A stretch of DNA of 64,000 bases from contig NZ_CP158374.1 of the NCBI RefSeq assembly GCF_040267705.1, positions 3,286,001-3,350,000 on the forward strand, given 5' to 3'. A program made the translations under genes and the position numbers. The DNA is from Agromyces sp. G08B096 (lineage in GTDB: Bacteria; Actinomycetota; Actinomycetes; Actinomycetales; Microbacteriaceae). The notes under the pieces were generated by a model that did no database searches, was not told the DNA's origin, and was given only the letters and a program-made list of their open reading frames with translations. Positions 35,599 to 43,932 of the stretch are shown in pieces; position 1 is the stretch's first letter; each line of letters opens with the position of its first letter.

Positions 35599-36318
35599 AT
35601 GCCCGGCGACACCCCCGACGCGCCCGGCCGCGCGTGGCAGGCGGTGCTCGAACACGTCGAAGCGCGCCTGCTCTCAGGCGACCTCGCCCCCGGCGACCGC
35701 CTTCCCGGCGAACGCGCCCTGTCGGCCGAGCTCGGCGTGGGCCGCTCGAGCGTCCGCGAGGCGCTGCGCGTGCTCGAGGCCATGGGACTCATCCGCACCG
35801 CCGCCGGCTCCGGCCCGAGCGCCGGCGCCATCATCATCGCCACGCCCGGCGGCGCGATGGGCGCCCTCATGCGACTGCAGGTGGCCGCGCACGGCTTCCC
35901 CGTCGACGACATCGTGCGCACCCGGCTGGTGCTCGAGGCATCCGTCGCCGACGATCTCGCCCGCGCACACCCGAAACCAGACCTCTCGGCCGCCGACCTG
36001 CTGCTCGACGCCATGGACGACGGGGCACTGACACCCGCCGAGTTCCTCGCCCTCGACGCGCAGTTCCACCTCGCGCTCGCGGAGGCATCCGGAAACCAGG
36101 TCATCACCGCCACGATGGCGGGCCTCCGCAGCGGCATCGAGGGATACGTCCTCGCCGGCCACGACCGCATCGCCGACTGGCACGAGACGAGCGCACGACT
36201 GCGCGGCGAGCACCGCGGCGTCGTCGCCGCGATCCGCGAGGGGGATGCCCCGCTCGCCCGCACCCGCATCCACGACCACATCTCCGGCTACTACGCCGAG
36301 ATCTCCCCCGACCGCTGA
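35599..36318 (+). CDS. lldR: FadR-subfamily GntR regulator, LldR-like
   Basis: The 239-residue regulator has the GntR winged helix ([44 protein letters not shown]). The all-helical FadR-type effector domain follows, with the metal-binding pattern around [40 protein letters not shown] and [13 protein letters not shown]. Its position directly upstream of lldD, with perfect lactate-type operators in front, makes it the probable L-lactate-sensing repressor. The symbol rests on this context. ATG at 35599 follows GGAGAGGACGAGGC. Confidence 0.88.
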   Translation: MPGDTPDAPGRAWQAVLEHVEARLLSGDLAPGDRLPGERALSAELGVGRSSVREALRVLEAMGLIRTAAGSGPSAGAIIIATPGGAMGALMRLQVAAHGFPVDDIVRTRLVLEASVADDLARAHPKPDLSAADLLLDAMDDGALTPAEFLALDAQFHLALAEASGNQVITATMAGLRSGIEGYVLAGHDRIADWHETSARLRGEHRGVVAAIREGDAPLARTRIHDHISGYYAEISPDR

Positions 36319-36341
36319 CCCCGAACCACAGGAGCAGACCC

Positions 36342-37856
36342 ATGGCGACGCCGCGCTATCCGAAGGTGCAACGACAGTTCCCGAAGCCCGCCGAGGTCTT
36401 CGAGCTGATGAAGTTCAAGACGCCGACGCTGAACCCCACCGACCGGCGCCTCGAGCGCGCCCTCACGATCGCCGACCTCCGCGCCATCGCGAAGCGGCGC
36501 ACGCCGAAGGCCGCATTCGACTACACCGAGGGCGCCGCCGAGGGCGAGCTCTCGCTCGCCCGAGCTCGGCAGGCGTTCCAGGACGTCGAGTTCCACCCGT
36601 CGATCCTGCGGAACGTCCCCGTCGTCGACACCACGCGCGAGGTGCTCGGCGGCACCAGCGCCCTTCCGTTCGGCATCGCGCCGACCGGCTTCACCCGGCT
36701 CATGCAGACCGAGGGCGAGACCGCCGGTGCCGGCGCCGCCGGAGCGGCCGGCATCCCGTTCACGCTGTCGACCCTCGGCACGACGTCGATCGAAGGCGTG
36801 AAGGCGGCCAATCCGACCGGCCGCAACTGGTTCCAGCTCTACGTCATGCGCGACCGCGAGATCTCGTACGAGCTCACCCGCCGCGCCGCCGCCGCGGGCT
36901 TCGACACCCTGTTCTTCACGGTCGACACGCCCGTTGCCGGTGCGCGCCTCCGCGACAAGCGCAACGGCTTCTCCATCCCGCCGCAGCTCACCCCGGGCAC
37001 GATCGTGAACGCCATCCCGCGGCCGGCGTGGTGGATCAACTTCCTCACCACGCCGAAGCTCGAGTTCGCGTCGCTGTCGACCACCGGCGGCACCGTCGGC
37101 GAGCTCCTCGACGCGGCGATGGACCCGACGATCTCCTTCGACGACCTCGACATCATCCGCGGCATGTGGCCGGGCAAGATCGTGGTCAAGGGCGTGCAGA
37201 CCGTCGAGGACGCGCGGCTGCTCGCCGACCGCGGCGTCGACGGCATCGTGCTCTCCAACCACGGCGGGCGCCAGCTCGACCGTGCGCCGATCCCGTTCCA
37301 CCTGCTGCCCGACGTGGTCCGCGAGGTCGGCTCCGACCTCGAGGTGCACGTCGACACGGGCATCATGAACGGCGCCGACATCGTCGCCTCGATCGCACTC
37401 GGTGCCCGGTTCACGCTCATCGGCCGTGCCTACCTCTACGGCCTCATGGCCGGCGGGCGCCGCGGCGTCGACAAGACCATCTCCATACTGCGCTCGGAGA
37501 TCGAGCGCACGATGAAGCTGCTCGAGGTCGCGACCCTCGACGAGCTCGGCCCGCAGCACGTCACCCAGCTCGCCCGGCTGCAGCCCATCGCCCGGCCGGT
37601 GCAGGCGGCCGCGGAGCTGGCGACTGAGGCGAAGCCCACGACGGTCCGTACCCCGCGTCCCGCAGGGACCGCGGCGAAGGCGGCGTCGAAGCGCACCTCG
37701 ACGAAGCCGGCGGCCGCCGCCGAGGCCCCCACGACGGCGAAGCGCACCGCGGCGAAGCCGGCGGCCGCGAAGGCGCCGACGACCGCGAAGCGCACCGTGC
37801 CGAAGACCGCTGCAGCGCGGACCAGCTCCCGCACGCAGTCCGCACCGGAGGGCTGA
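36342..37856 (+). CDS. lldD: FMN-dependent L-lactate dehydrogenase with histone-H1-like C-terminal tail
   Basis: The 504-residue enzyme oxidises L-lactate to pyruvate with FMN, feeding electrons to quinone. The alpha-hydroxyacid oxidase barrel covers about residues 40-420: [50 protein letters not shown], the catalytic histidine in [14 protein letters not shown] near 302 and [19 protein letters not shown]. Residues 428-504 are an added Ala/Lys/Pro/Thr tail with 16 basic and 3 acidic residues and a repeated PTTAKRT, unlike family members, which stop near 400-420. ATG at 36342 has AGGAG upstream, 23 bases after lldR. It probably also consumes lactate made by rhamnose breakdown. Confidence 0.94.
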   Translation: MATPRYPKVQRQFPKPAEVFELMKFKTPTLNPTDRRLERALTIADLRAIAKRRTPKAAFDYTEGAAEGELSLARARQAFQDVEFHPSILRNVPVVDTTREVLGGTSALPFGIAPTGFTRLMQTEGETAGAGAAGAAGIPFTLSTLGTTSIEGVKAANPTGRNWFQLYVMRDREISYELTRRAAAAGFDTLFFTVDTPVAGARLRDKRNGFSIPPQLTPGTIVNAIPRPAWWINFLTTPKLEFASLSTTGGTVGELLDAAMDPTISFDDLDIIRGMWPGKIVVKGVQTVEDARLLADRGVDGIVLSNHGGRQLDRAPIPFHLLPDVVREVGSDLEVHVDTGIMNGADIVASIALGARFTLIGRAYLYGLMAGGRRGVDKTISILRSEIERTMKLLEVATLDELGPQHVTQLARLQPIARPVQAAAELATEAKPTTVRTPRPAGTAAKAASKRTSTKPAAAAEAPTTAKRTAAKPAAAKAPTTAKRTVPKTAAARTSSRTQSAPEG

Positions 37857-37862
37857 GCTGCC

Positions 37863-37892
37863 CGGGTCGCCCGCCACGAGCGGCGCGACCCG
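37863..37892. terminator. bidirectional hairpin between lldD and the convergent basic-protein gene
   Basis: CGGGTCGC and GCGACCCG form a perfect 8-bp stem with a 14-base loop in the 44-base gap between two convergent genes. Placement fits a shared terminator. Confidence 0.5.
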
Positions 37893-37900
37893 AAGACGGC

Positions 37901-38422
37901 TCAGTCGCGGCGGGCCTCCCGCTGCGTCCGCTCGACGCGCTTCCTGAGGTCCTTCGCCCGTTCGGCGTCGGTCGGGGCGGCGATCGCCTGACCGACCGTG
38001 TGCACGGCGGCGGACTTCGCCATCTTCTGCACCTGCTTCGCCTGCGCGCGGCGCCGCTTCAGCAGCTTCGCCCGAGCCTTGGCCCGCTCGACGGCGTCCG
38101 CGTCGGCCCGAGCTCCGTCTGCGCCGGCTCGGCCGCGCCCGCCGGGCGGGCGGGGGCCGGCCCGCAGAGACATCCGCTCCAGGCGTCGCGCCGATCGGGC
38201 CGCACGGCGGGCGGCACGTCGCGGGGATGACCGTCGCTCGTCGCGGGCGGCGCGGAGGTCGAGCGCGGCCTCATCGGCGGCGGCCTCGAGCCGTGCCCGG
38301 GCGACGGTGCGCTTGGGCAGGTGCTTGGCGAGCTTCCGCGCCTCCCGTTCCGCCGTCTTCGCGGCGGCGATGGCCCGCTTGGCATCCCGGCGCTCTTCGC
38401 GCGTCCCGGCCGCCATCGTCAC
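37901..38422 (-). CDS. small highly basic Ala/Arg/Lys-rich protein, function unknown
   Basis: The 173-residue protein is dominated by Ala, Arg and Lys and predicted mostly helical with coiled-coil character (REERRDAKRAIAAAKTAEREARKLAKHL, VERAKARAKLLKRRRAQAKQVQKMAK). A short glycine/proline patch (RAGPRPPGGRGRAG) sits in the middle. It has no signal or membrane segment. The composition suggests nucleic-acid or ribosome binding, but I recognise no family. The GTG at 38422 overlaps the upstream gene stop as GTGA, so the pair is co-translated; ATG two codons in is an alternative. Confidence 0.6.
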   Translation of the reverse strand: MTMAAGTREERRDAKRAIAAAKTAEREARKLAKHLPKRTVARARLEAAADEAALDLRAARDERRSSPRRAARRAARSARRLERMSLRAGPRPPGGRGRAGADGARADADAVERAKARAKLLKRRRAQAKQVQKMAKSAAVHTVGQAIAAPTDAERAKDLRKRVERTQREARRD

Positions 38423-38766
38423 GCCCCATCGATGAGTTCGAGCAGCCGCTTGGCGGCATCCCGGATCTCATCGTGGTCGAACTGGCCGGCCCGGCTCTCG
38501 AGGGAGATCACCGCGCACCGGTGCACCCTCCGGAAATCCCCGTACGGGAACGAGTACGCCTGTTTCGTCTCGTCGTTCTCATCGTCGTCGATGCCGAGGT
38601 GCCAGTGCCGGTACTCGGTCCACCCCTCGCGCTCGATGAAGTCGTTCTCCTGGTCCGCGCTGGGCGCGTCTTCACTCCAGTCGTCGCGCTCGTCGCGCAC
38701 GACCTTGCCGTCGCGCACGAGGCTGCGGGCGTGCCGCAGCGCCGTCTCGTTCAGCCGGATCGCCAT
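38419..38766 (-). CDS. conserved-looking small acidic protein, function unknown
   Basis: The 115-residue protein starts MAIRLNETALRHARSLVRDGKVVRDERDDWSE, has a tryptophan/tyrosine-rich centre (EREGWTEYRHWHLGI), an acidic patch (DDDENDETK) and ends in helices (FDHDEIRDAAKRLLELIDGA). It looks like a folded soluble domain rather than a random frame, with strong actinobacterial codon use. I do not recognise the family. ATG at 38766 has GAGAGGAGATGCG directly upstream, a strong ribosome-binding site. It is the first gene of a two-gene unit with the basic protein. Confidence 0.75.
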   Translation of the reverse strand: MAIRLNETALRHARSLVRDGKVVRDERDDWSEDAPSADQENDFIEREGWTEYRHWHLGIDDDENDETKQAYSFPYGDFRRVHRCAVISLESRAGQFDHDEIRDAAKRLLELIDGA

Positions 38767-38850
38767 CGCATCTCCTCTCGTCGGCAGTTCTTCCGGTCTA
38801 CGTGACGGCGGCTGCGCGCGGCAAGGGGTTGCGCGAGTGGCGTGAGCGCG

Positions 38851-38900
38851 ACGATGGCCGGATGTCGCGGGCCCGACGATGGCCGGATGTCGCGGGCCCG
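38851..38900. repeat. perfect 25-bp tandem duplication in an intergenic region
   Basis: Two identical 25-bp units (38851-38875 and 38876-38900) lie head to tail in the 202-base divergent gap between the acidic protein and the RBBP9-like hydrolase. Apart from this repeat the gap shows no clear promoter or gene. Confidence 0.92.
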
Positions 38901-38968
38901 AGGCGCGATCTGACGTCCATTGCGGGCGGCGCCGTCGGCAGGATGAGCTGACGACAGAGGGAGACGAC

Positions 38969-39505
38969 ATGATCGGCGTGGTGGTTCCGGGGATCGACGG
39001 CTCGGGCGAGACGCACTGGCAGACCTCGTGGGAGCGTGCCGAGCCCGAGTTCACGAGGTTCGCGCCGTCATCGTGGAGCGAGCCGGAGCGCGACGACTGG
39101 CGCCTGGCCCTCGCCGCGGCGCTCACGGCCGCCGGACCCCGGGCGATCGTCGTGGCGCACAGCCTCGGATGCCTCGCCGCGGTCGATGCGCTGCTCGACC
39201 GGCTGCCCGCGGCTGGGGCGTTCCTCGTCGCGCCGCCCGACGTCGATGGGCCGGCCTACCCCGAGGCTGCGGCGTCGTTCCGGGGCATCCGGCTCGCGCG
39301 GCTCGACGTGCCTGCCCTCGTCGTCGCGAGCGACGACGACCCGTTCAGTTCCTCCGCGGCGACCGCGCGGTTCGCCGACGCGATCGGGGCGGGCGTGGTC
39401 TCCGTCGGCCGATTCGGGCATCTGAATGCGGCGAGCGGACTCGGCGACTGGCCGGAGGGGCGGCGCCTGCTCGCCGCCTTCGCGATCGGACTCGGGGCGG
39501 ACTGA
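38969..39505 (+). CDS. RBBP9/YdeN-family serine hydrolase
   Basis: The 178-residue protein is a compact alpha/beta hydrolase of the RBBP9/YdeN group. It has GIDGSGETHWQTSWE near the start (typical H-W pair), the nucleophile elbow VVAHSLGCLAAV near 62, the acid in VVASDDDPFSS near 118 and the histidine in GRFGHLNAASGLGDWPEG near 148. Substrates in bacteria are mostly unknown. ATG at 38969 follows GAGGGAGACGAC. It converges on the dihydrofolate-reductase-like gene, with a strong hairpin between. Confidence 0.9.
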   Translation: MIGVVVPGIDGSGETHWQTSWERAEPEFTRFAPSSWSEPERDDWRLALAAALTAAGPRAIVVAHSLGCLAAVDALLDRLPAAGAFLVAPPDVDGPAYPEAAASFRGIRLARLDVPALVVASDDDPFSSSAATARFADAIGAGVVSVGRFGHLNAASGLGDWPEGRRLLAAFAIGLGAD

Positions 39506-39518
39506 GCGGACGGCCGTC

Positions 39519-39548
39519 GGCCGGCCCGCCTCGACGAGGGGGCCGGCC
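39519..39548. terminator. strong bidirectional terminator hairpin
   Basis: A 13-bp GC-rich stem (left arm from 39519, right arm to 39548, one bulged G) closes on a 3-base GAC loop in the 66-base gap between convergent genes. No T-run is present. Confidence 0.7.
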
Positions 39549-39571
39549 GGACAGCCGGTCGGTCGAACCCG

Positions 39572-40159
39572 TCAGCCGGCCCGGCGCACGTACTCCGAGA
39601 TCACGACGCCGGACTCGTACGCCGTCGTCTCCACCGCGTCGAACCGCTGCGGGTCGTAGGCGCCGGGGGCGAAGAGCGGGATGCCGGAGCCGAAGAGCAT
39701 CGGCTGCCGCTTGAGCACGAGCCGGTCGATCTCACCGAGGAGCTGCGTGGCGAGCTGGCCGCCGCCGCAGAGCCAGATCGCTCCGCCCTCCTCCGACTTC
39801 AGACGCTGCACGACCGCGAGCGGGTCTTCGTCGGTGACGACGAGGTTCGGCCGCTCGCCGAGGTCGTCGTCGAGGTGCGATCGCGTGAACACGATCTGGT
39901 CGAGGTGCCGGTAGGGGCTCGTCGCGCCCATGGGCAGGCCGACAGCGTAGGTGTTCCACCCCATGAGCACGGTGTCGAAACTGCCGCCCGACTGGTCGAT
40001 GCCGAGTGCGGCAGCGGCGTCGGTGGGCACGGCGTCGCCGAAGCGCGCGTTCTGGGCTTCCATGTGGTCGCCCTCCATGAGGAAGCCGTCGAATTCGCCG
40101 TCGGGCCCGGCGATGTACCCGTCGAGGCTGACGGCGACGTAGTACACGAGTTCTCGCAT
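39572..40159 (-). CDS. dihydrofolate-reductase-like (RibD C-terminal family) protein
   Basis: The 195-residue protein has the RibD-C/DHFR fold: YYVAVSLDGYIAGPDGEFDGF at the start, TVLMGWNTYAVGL near 70, DQIVFTRS near 92 and IWLCGGGQLATQLLGEIDRLVLKRQPMLFGSGIPLF near 130 (NADPH-binding GGG). It is probably an NADPH-dependent reductase; true dihydrofolate reductase activity is unlikely in this subgroup. ATG at 40159 has AGGAATCAG upstream; a GTG at 40174 would add five residues. It is divergent from a TetR gene with an ordered operator between. Confidence 0.88.
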   Translation of the reverse strand: MRELVYYVAVSLDGYIAGPDGEFDGFLMEGDHMEAQNARFGDAVPTDAAAALGIDQSGGSFDTVLMGWNTYAVGLPMGATSPYRHLDQIVFTRSHLDDDLGERPNLVVTDEDPLAVVQRLKSEEGGAIWLCGGGQLATQLLGEIDRLVLKRQPMLFGSGIPLFAPGAYDPQRFDAVETTAYESGVVISEYVRRAG

Positions 40160-40180
40160 CTGATTCCTATCCACGACTGA

Positions 40181-40211
40181 TGTAGTGATTGAAGACTACA
40201 ACATGTGTAGT
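40181..40211. promoter_or_regulatory. triple half-site TetR operator
   Basis: Half-sites TGTAGT (40181-40186), ACTACA (40195-40200) and TGTAGT (40206-40211) alternate in orientation, giving two overlapping inverted repeats with 8- and 5-base spacers in the 73-base divergent gap. This fits a TetR dimer pair or alternative binding registers. Confidence 0.75.
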
Positions 40212-40232
40212 GGATGCCGCTACCATCGGACC

Positions 40233-40805
40233 ATGGCCAAGAACGAGGAACGCCGGCGTGCGCTCGCCGATGCCGGGCTCACGGTGCTCGCGCGAGAGGG
40301 CTCGCGCGGGCTCACCCACCGCGCCATCGACGAGGAGGCCGGCGTGCCGACCGGTACCGCCTCCAATTACTTCCGCAGCCGCGACGCCCTCATCGCGGGC
40401 CTGGTGGAACGCATCGGCGAGCGCCTCGCGCCGACGCCGGACGATCTGGAGCGGCGAGCATCCGAGCCCCCGAGCCGGGCCCTCTTCACCGAGTACCTGC
40501 GCGACATCGTGCGCCGGCTGAGCGAGCAGCGCGAGGTCACGCTCGCCCTCTTCGAGCTCCGGCTCGAGGCCGGGCGGAGCCCCGAGGTCGGCGCCACGCT
40601 GGGCGCGCTGCTGCGCGCCGGCTTCGACGCCGACGTCGCGTTCAATGAGGCCGCGGGCCTCCCGGGCGGGCGGGCGGAGATCGCCCTCTTCCACTACGCG
40701 ATCGACGGCTTGCTGCTCGACCGGCTGACGACCTCGATCGATCCGGCCGCCTCGACCGACGACATCGTCGACGCCCTGGTCGCGGGACTCCTGCCGGAGG
40801 GCTGA
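40233..40805 (+). CDS. TetR-family regulator
   Basis: The 190-residue protein has the TetR helix-turn-helix (RRRALADAGLTVLAREGSRGLTHRAIDEEAGVPTGTASNYFRSRDALIAGLVERI) and a helical ligand domain. It probably represses the divergent reductase gene and itself through the alternating TGTAGT sites. The inducer is unknown. ATG at 40233 (MAKNEERRR) gives the normal distance to the DNA-binding domain; the frame stays open upstream but that part overlaps the operator. Confidence 0.9.
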   Translation: MAKNEERRRALADAGLTVLAREGSRGLTHRAIDEEAGVPTGTASNYFRSRDALIAGLVERIGERLAPTPDDLERRASEPPSRALFTEYLRDIVRRLSEQREVTLALFELRLEAGRSPEVGATLGALLRAGFDADVAFNEAAGLPGGRAEIALFHYAIDGLLLDRLTTSIDPAASTDDIVDALVAGLLPEG

Positions 40806-40845
40806 GCTCCCCGGCCGGCCCGACCGATCGAAACGACCCGCCCGG

Positions 40846-43149
40846 TCAGGCGCCCCGCCCGGCGTTGGCCGCCTGGATCAGCTGTTCGATCTGCTCGATG
40901 GTCACCGGCACGCCCGGGAACGACACCAGGCGCCCGATCGGGAACGACGCCATCATCTTCGCCATCGCCTCGTCGGTGACCGTGTCCCCGTCGACCGCGC
41001 TCGCGCCGAAACCCGACATCGCCTGCTGCACGATGGGCCCGGCGACCGGATCGGCCATGAGGTCACCCACCGACGATTCGAGCGTGAGCGGCAGGCGCAC
41101 GTCGTCGCCCGCGACGTCGACGGAGGCCGTGAGCCGGATGTCGCGGCTCGACGCCCCGACCGCGACGGTGTAGGTCCCACCTTCGACGACCCAGCGATCG
41201 ACGCGGATGTCCCAGTACGCGAGGTCCTCCCGGCGAATGCGGAGCCGGACCTCGCGGGACTCGCCGGCCTCGAGTGCGACGTTCGCGAACGCGGCGAGCT
41301 CACGCGGAGCCCGCTGCATCCGCGAGCCGGCGAGGCCGGTATACGCCTGCACGACCTCACGTCCGGCGCGGTCGCCGGCGTTCGTGACCGTGACGCGCAC
41401 CCCGATGCCGTCGGCGTCGGCCGTCGCCGAGGCATCCGCGTACTCGAACGTCGTGTACGACAGACCGTGCCCGAACGGATAGCGCACGGCCTGCTCGCGC
41501 GCGTCGTACCAGCGGTAGCCGACGAACAGCCCCTCGCCATAGCGCACGTGCCCGAACTCGCCGGGGAAGTCGAGGAACGCGGGGGCGTCCTCCAGCCGCA
41601 GCGGGATCGTCTCGGCGAGCCGGCCCGACGGGTTCACCCGGCCGAAGAGCACGTCGGCGATCGCGCCGCTGCCGGCCTGGCCGCCGAGCCATCCCTCGAC
41701 GATCGCCGGCACGTGGTCGGCGAACGGCAGCTCGACGACGCCGCCGTTCGCGAGGACGACGACGACGTTCGGGTTCGCCTCGCGAACGGCGTCGAGCAGG
41801 GCGAGCTGGCGGGCGGGCAGCCGCAGGTGCTCACGGTCGAAGCCCTCCGACTCGGCGGCGGACGGGAGCCCGAGGAAGGCGAGCACGACGTCGGCGCCGG
41901 CCGCCGCGGCCACCGCCTCGTCGACGAGGGCGCGCTCCCCCGGGGCATCCCCCTCGGCGTCTGCGCCGGCCCCGTCCAGCGTGAAGCCCGGAGCGAAGAC
42001 GACGCGACCCTCGCCTGCGATGGCCTCGATCTCGGTCAGCGCGTCGTCGAGCCGGGTGGGCGTGATGAGCGACGAGCCGGCCCCCTGGTAGCGCGGCGTG
42101 CGCGCGAACTCCCCGATCACGGCGATCCGGCGGCCTTCGGCGAGCGGCAGCAGGCCGCCGTCGTTCTTCAGCAGCACCGCGCCGCGGGCCGCTGCCTCGC
42201 GGGCGAGCGCGTGGTGCGCATCGACGTCGTACGTCGCCGCGGGGTCCGCACCGGCGACAGCCTTCCCCACCAGCTCCACGACGCGACGGGCCGCGAGGTC
42301 GAGCGTGGACTCCGCGAGCCGGCCATCGCGCACCGCGTCGACGAGCTGCGCGTCGGTGCGACCGTTCGAGGCCGGCATCTCGAGGTCGAGCCCGGCCGGC
42401 AGCCCGGCGACGCGGTCGTTCACGGCGCCCCAGTCGGAGACCACGAGCCCCTCGAAGCCCCACTCGTCGCGCAGCACCCGGGTGAGCAGCCACGGGTCTT
42501 CGCTCGTATAGACCCCGTTCAGGCGGTTGTACGAGCACATCACCGTCCACGGCTGCGCCTGCTCGACCACCCGCTGGAACCCCCGCAGGTAGATCTCGCG
42601 GAGCGGACGGGGGTCGACGTCGCTCGACACGCGCATGCGGTCGTGCTCCTGGTTGTTCGCGGCGAAGTGCTTCAGCGACGCCCCCACCCCTTGCGATTGC
42701 AGACCCTCGACGAGCGCGGCGCCGAGCACGCCCGAGACCAGCGGGTCTTCGGAGAGGTACTCGAAGTTCCGCCCGCAGAGGGGCGACCGCTTGATGTTGA
42801 TGCCGGGGCCGAGGAGCACTCCGACGCCCTCGGCCTTCGCCTCCTCGCCGAGCGCTCGGCCGATGCGCTCGACCAGCTCGGGGTCGAACGTCGAGCCGAG
42901 CGTCACCGCGGGCGGGAAGCACGTCGCCGGCACGCTGTCGGCGAGACCGAGGTGGTCGGCGCTGCCGCGCTGGAGGCGCACGCCGTGCGGGCCGTCGGTG
43001 AGCACGATCGAGGGGATGCCGGCGCGGTCGACCGGCTTGGTCGTCCAGAAGCTCGCGCCGCTCGTGAGCGACGCCTTCTCCTCGAGGGTGAGCCCGGCGA
43101 CGATCTCGGCGGAGGTCCGGGCGGTCGGGTCTGCGGCAGGCCGGTTCAT
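40846..43149 (-). CDS. GH3 beta-glucosidase
   Basis: The 767-residue cytoplasmic enzyme cleaves beta-linked glucosides such as cellobiose. The GH3 N-terminal barrel has LTSGASFWTTKPV, IVLTDGPHGVR near residue 50, GPGINIKRSPLCGRNFEYLSEDP near 115, KHFAANNQEHDR near 160 and the nucleophile in LVVSDWGAVNDR near 245. The C-terminal sandwich (NDGGLLPLAEG, ANPNVVVVLANGG, NPSGRLAETIP), a fibronectin III-like domain (YPFGHGLSYTTFEY, VTNAGDRAGREVVQAY) and a 70-residue helical tail follow. ATG at 43149 has GAGAGGATCAGCC before it; the open frame upstream is antisense to tetR and not coding. Other beta-glycosidase activities are possible. Confidence 0.95.
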   Translation of the reverse strand: MNRPAADPTARTSAEIVAGLTLEEKASLTSGASFWTTKPVDRAGIPSIVLTDGPHGVRLQRGSADHLGLADSVPATCFPPAVTLGSTFDPELVERIGRALGEEAKAEGVGVLLGPGINIKRSPLCGRNFEYLSEDPLVSGVLGAALVEGLQSQGVGASLKHFAANNQEHDRMRVSSDVDPRPLREIYLRGFQRVVEQAQPWTVMCSYNRLNGVYTSEDPWLLTRVLRDEWGFEGLVVSDWGAVNDRVAGLPAGLDLEMPASNGRTDAQLVDAVRDGRLAESTLDLAARRVVELVGKAVAGADPAATYDVDAHHALAREAAARGAVLLKNDGGLLPLAEGRRIAVIGEFARTPRYQGAGSSLITPTRLDDALTEIEAIAGEGRVVFAPGFTLDGAGADAEGDAPGERALVDEAVAAAAGADVVLAFLGLPSAAESEGFDREHLRLPARQLALLDAVREANPNVVVVLANGGVVELPFADHVPAIVEGWLGGQAGSGAIADVLFGRVNPSGRLAETIPLRLEDAPAFLDFPGEFGHVRYGEGLFVGYRWYDAREQAVRYPFGHGLSYTTFEYADASATADADGIGVRVTVTNAGDRAGREVVQAYTGLAGSRMQRAPRELAAFANVALEAGESREVRLRIRREDLAYWDIRVDRWVVEGGTYTVAVGASSRDIRLTASVDVAGDDVRLPLTLESSVGDLMADPVAGPIVQQAMSGFGASAVDGDTVTDEAMAKMMASFPIGRLVSFPGVPVTIEQIEQLIQAANAGRGA

Positions 43150-43187
43150 GGCTGATCCTCTCGGCGCCTCCACGGTGAGGGCGATGC

Positions 43188-43212
43188 GAAAACGGTACGC
43201 GATTCGGTTTTC
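43188..43212. promoter_or_regulatory. TetR operator in the GH3/tetR divergent promoter
   Basis: GAAAAC (43188-43193) and GTTTTC (43207-43212) are exact inverted arms with a 13-base spacer, extended by similar flanking bases (GAAAACSGWA on each strand). This is an AT-rich island 39 bases from the GH3 start and 61 from tetR. Confidence 0.75.
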
Positions 43213-43272
43213 ACCCACAAGCACCGACGCCGGCCGGTCACGCGCCACATCGGCCGCCCTAGGATCGATCGC

Positions 43273-43866
43273 ATGACACGCAGGGGGTCGTACGCCAAGG
43301 GCGTCGCGAAGCGCGAGGAGATCCTCGCGACCGCCCTCGAGGTGATCGCTCGGAACGGGTACGGTCGGGCCTCCGTCCGCGAGCTCGCCGACGCGGTGGG
43401 CCTCAGCCAGGCCGGGCTGCTGCACTACTTCAGCTCCAAGGAGGAGCTGTTCGCTGAGATCCTCCGCAAGCGCGACGAGGTCGACCAGGCCGCCTTCGCC
43501 GAGGCCGCGAGCGGCGAGCACCTCACCGCGCTCGACGGCTTCATCCGGATCATCCGCCACAACGCCGAGGTCCCCGGCCTCGTGCAGCTCTACGCCCGGC
43601 TCTCGGCAGAGGCCACCGAGCCCGACCACGGCGCGCACGAGTTCTTCCGCGAGCGCTCCCTCGCCTTCCGCGAGCTCGCGGCCGGAACGGTGCGCGAGGC
43701 GCAGCAGGCGGGCGAGCTGCCCCAGGACCTCGACCCCGAGCACGTCTCCACCATGCTGCTCGCGCTCGCCGACGGCCTGCAGACGCAGTGGCTGATGGAT
43801 CCCACGATCGACATGGCCGCCCACATCGCCGACTTCCTCGCGCTCCTCACGCGTCGCGGACGGTGA
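43273..43866 (+). CDS. TetR-family repressor of the GH3 gene
   Basis: The 197-residue protein has the helix-turn-helix KREEILATALEVIARNGYGRASVRELADAVGLSQAGLLHYFSSKEELFAEIL. The ligand domain is of the TetR C-terminal type found next to glycosidases in actinobacteria (ARLSAEATEPDHGAHEFFRER, LADGLQTQWLMDP). Divergent placement with a clear operator supports local repression of the beta-glucosidase; a sugar or glycoside inducer is inferred. ATG at 43273. Confidence 0.9.
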   Translation: MTRRGSYAKGVAKREEILATALEVIARNGYGRASVRELADAVGLSQAGLLHYFSSKEELFAEILRKRDEVDQAAFAEAASGEHLTALDGFIRIIRHNAEVPGLVQLYARLSAEATEPDHGAHEFFRERSLAFRELAAGTVREAQQAGELPQDLDPEHVSTMLLALADGLQTQWLMDPTIDMAAHIADFLALLTRRGR

Positions 43867-43932
43867 TGCCGCCTGCATGACCCCCGTTCGGGGGACGTGA
43901 CCCTGAGTGCCGGCTGAGCGCATGCTGTCCAC

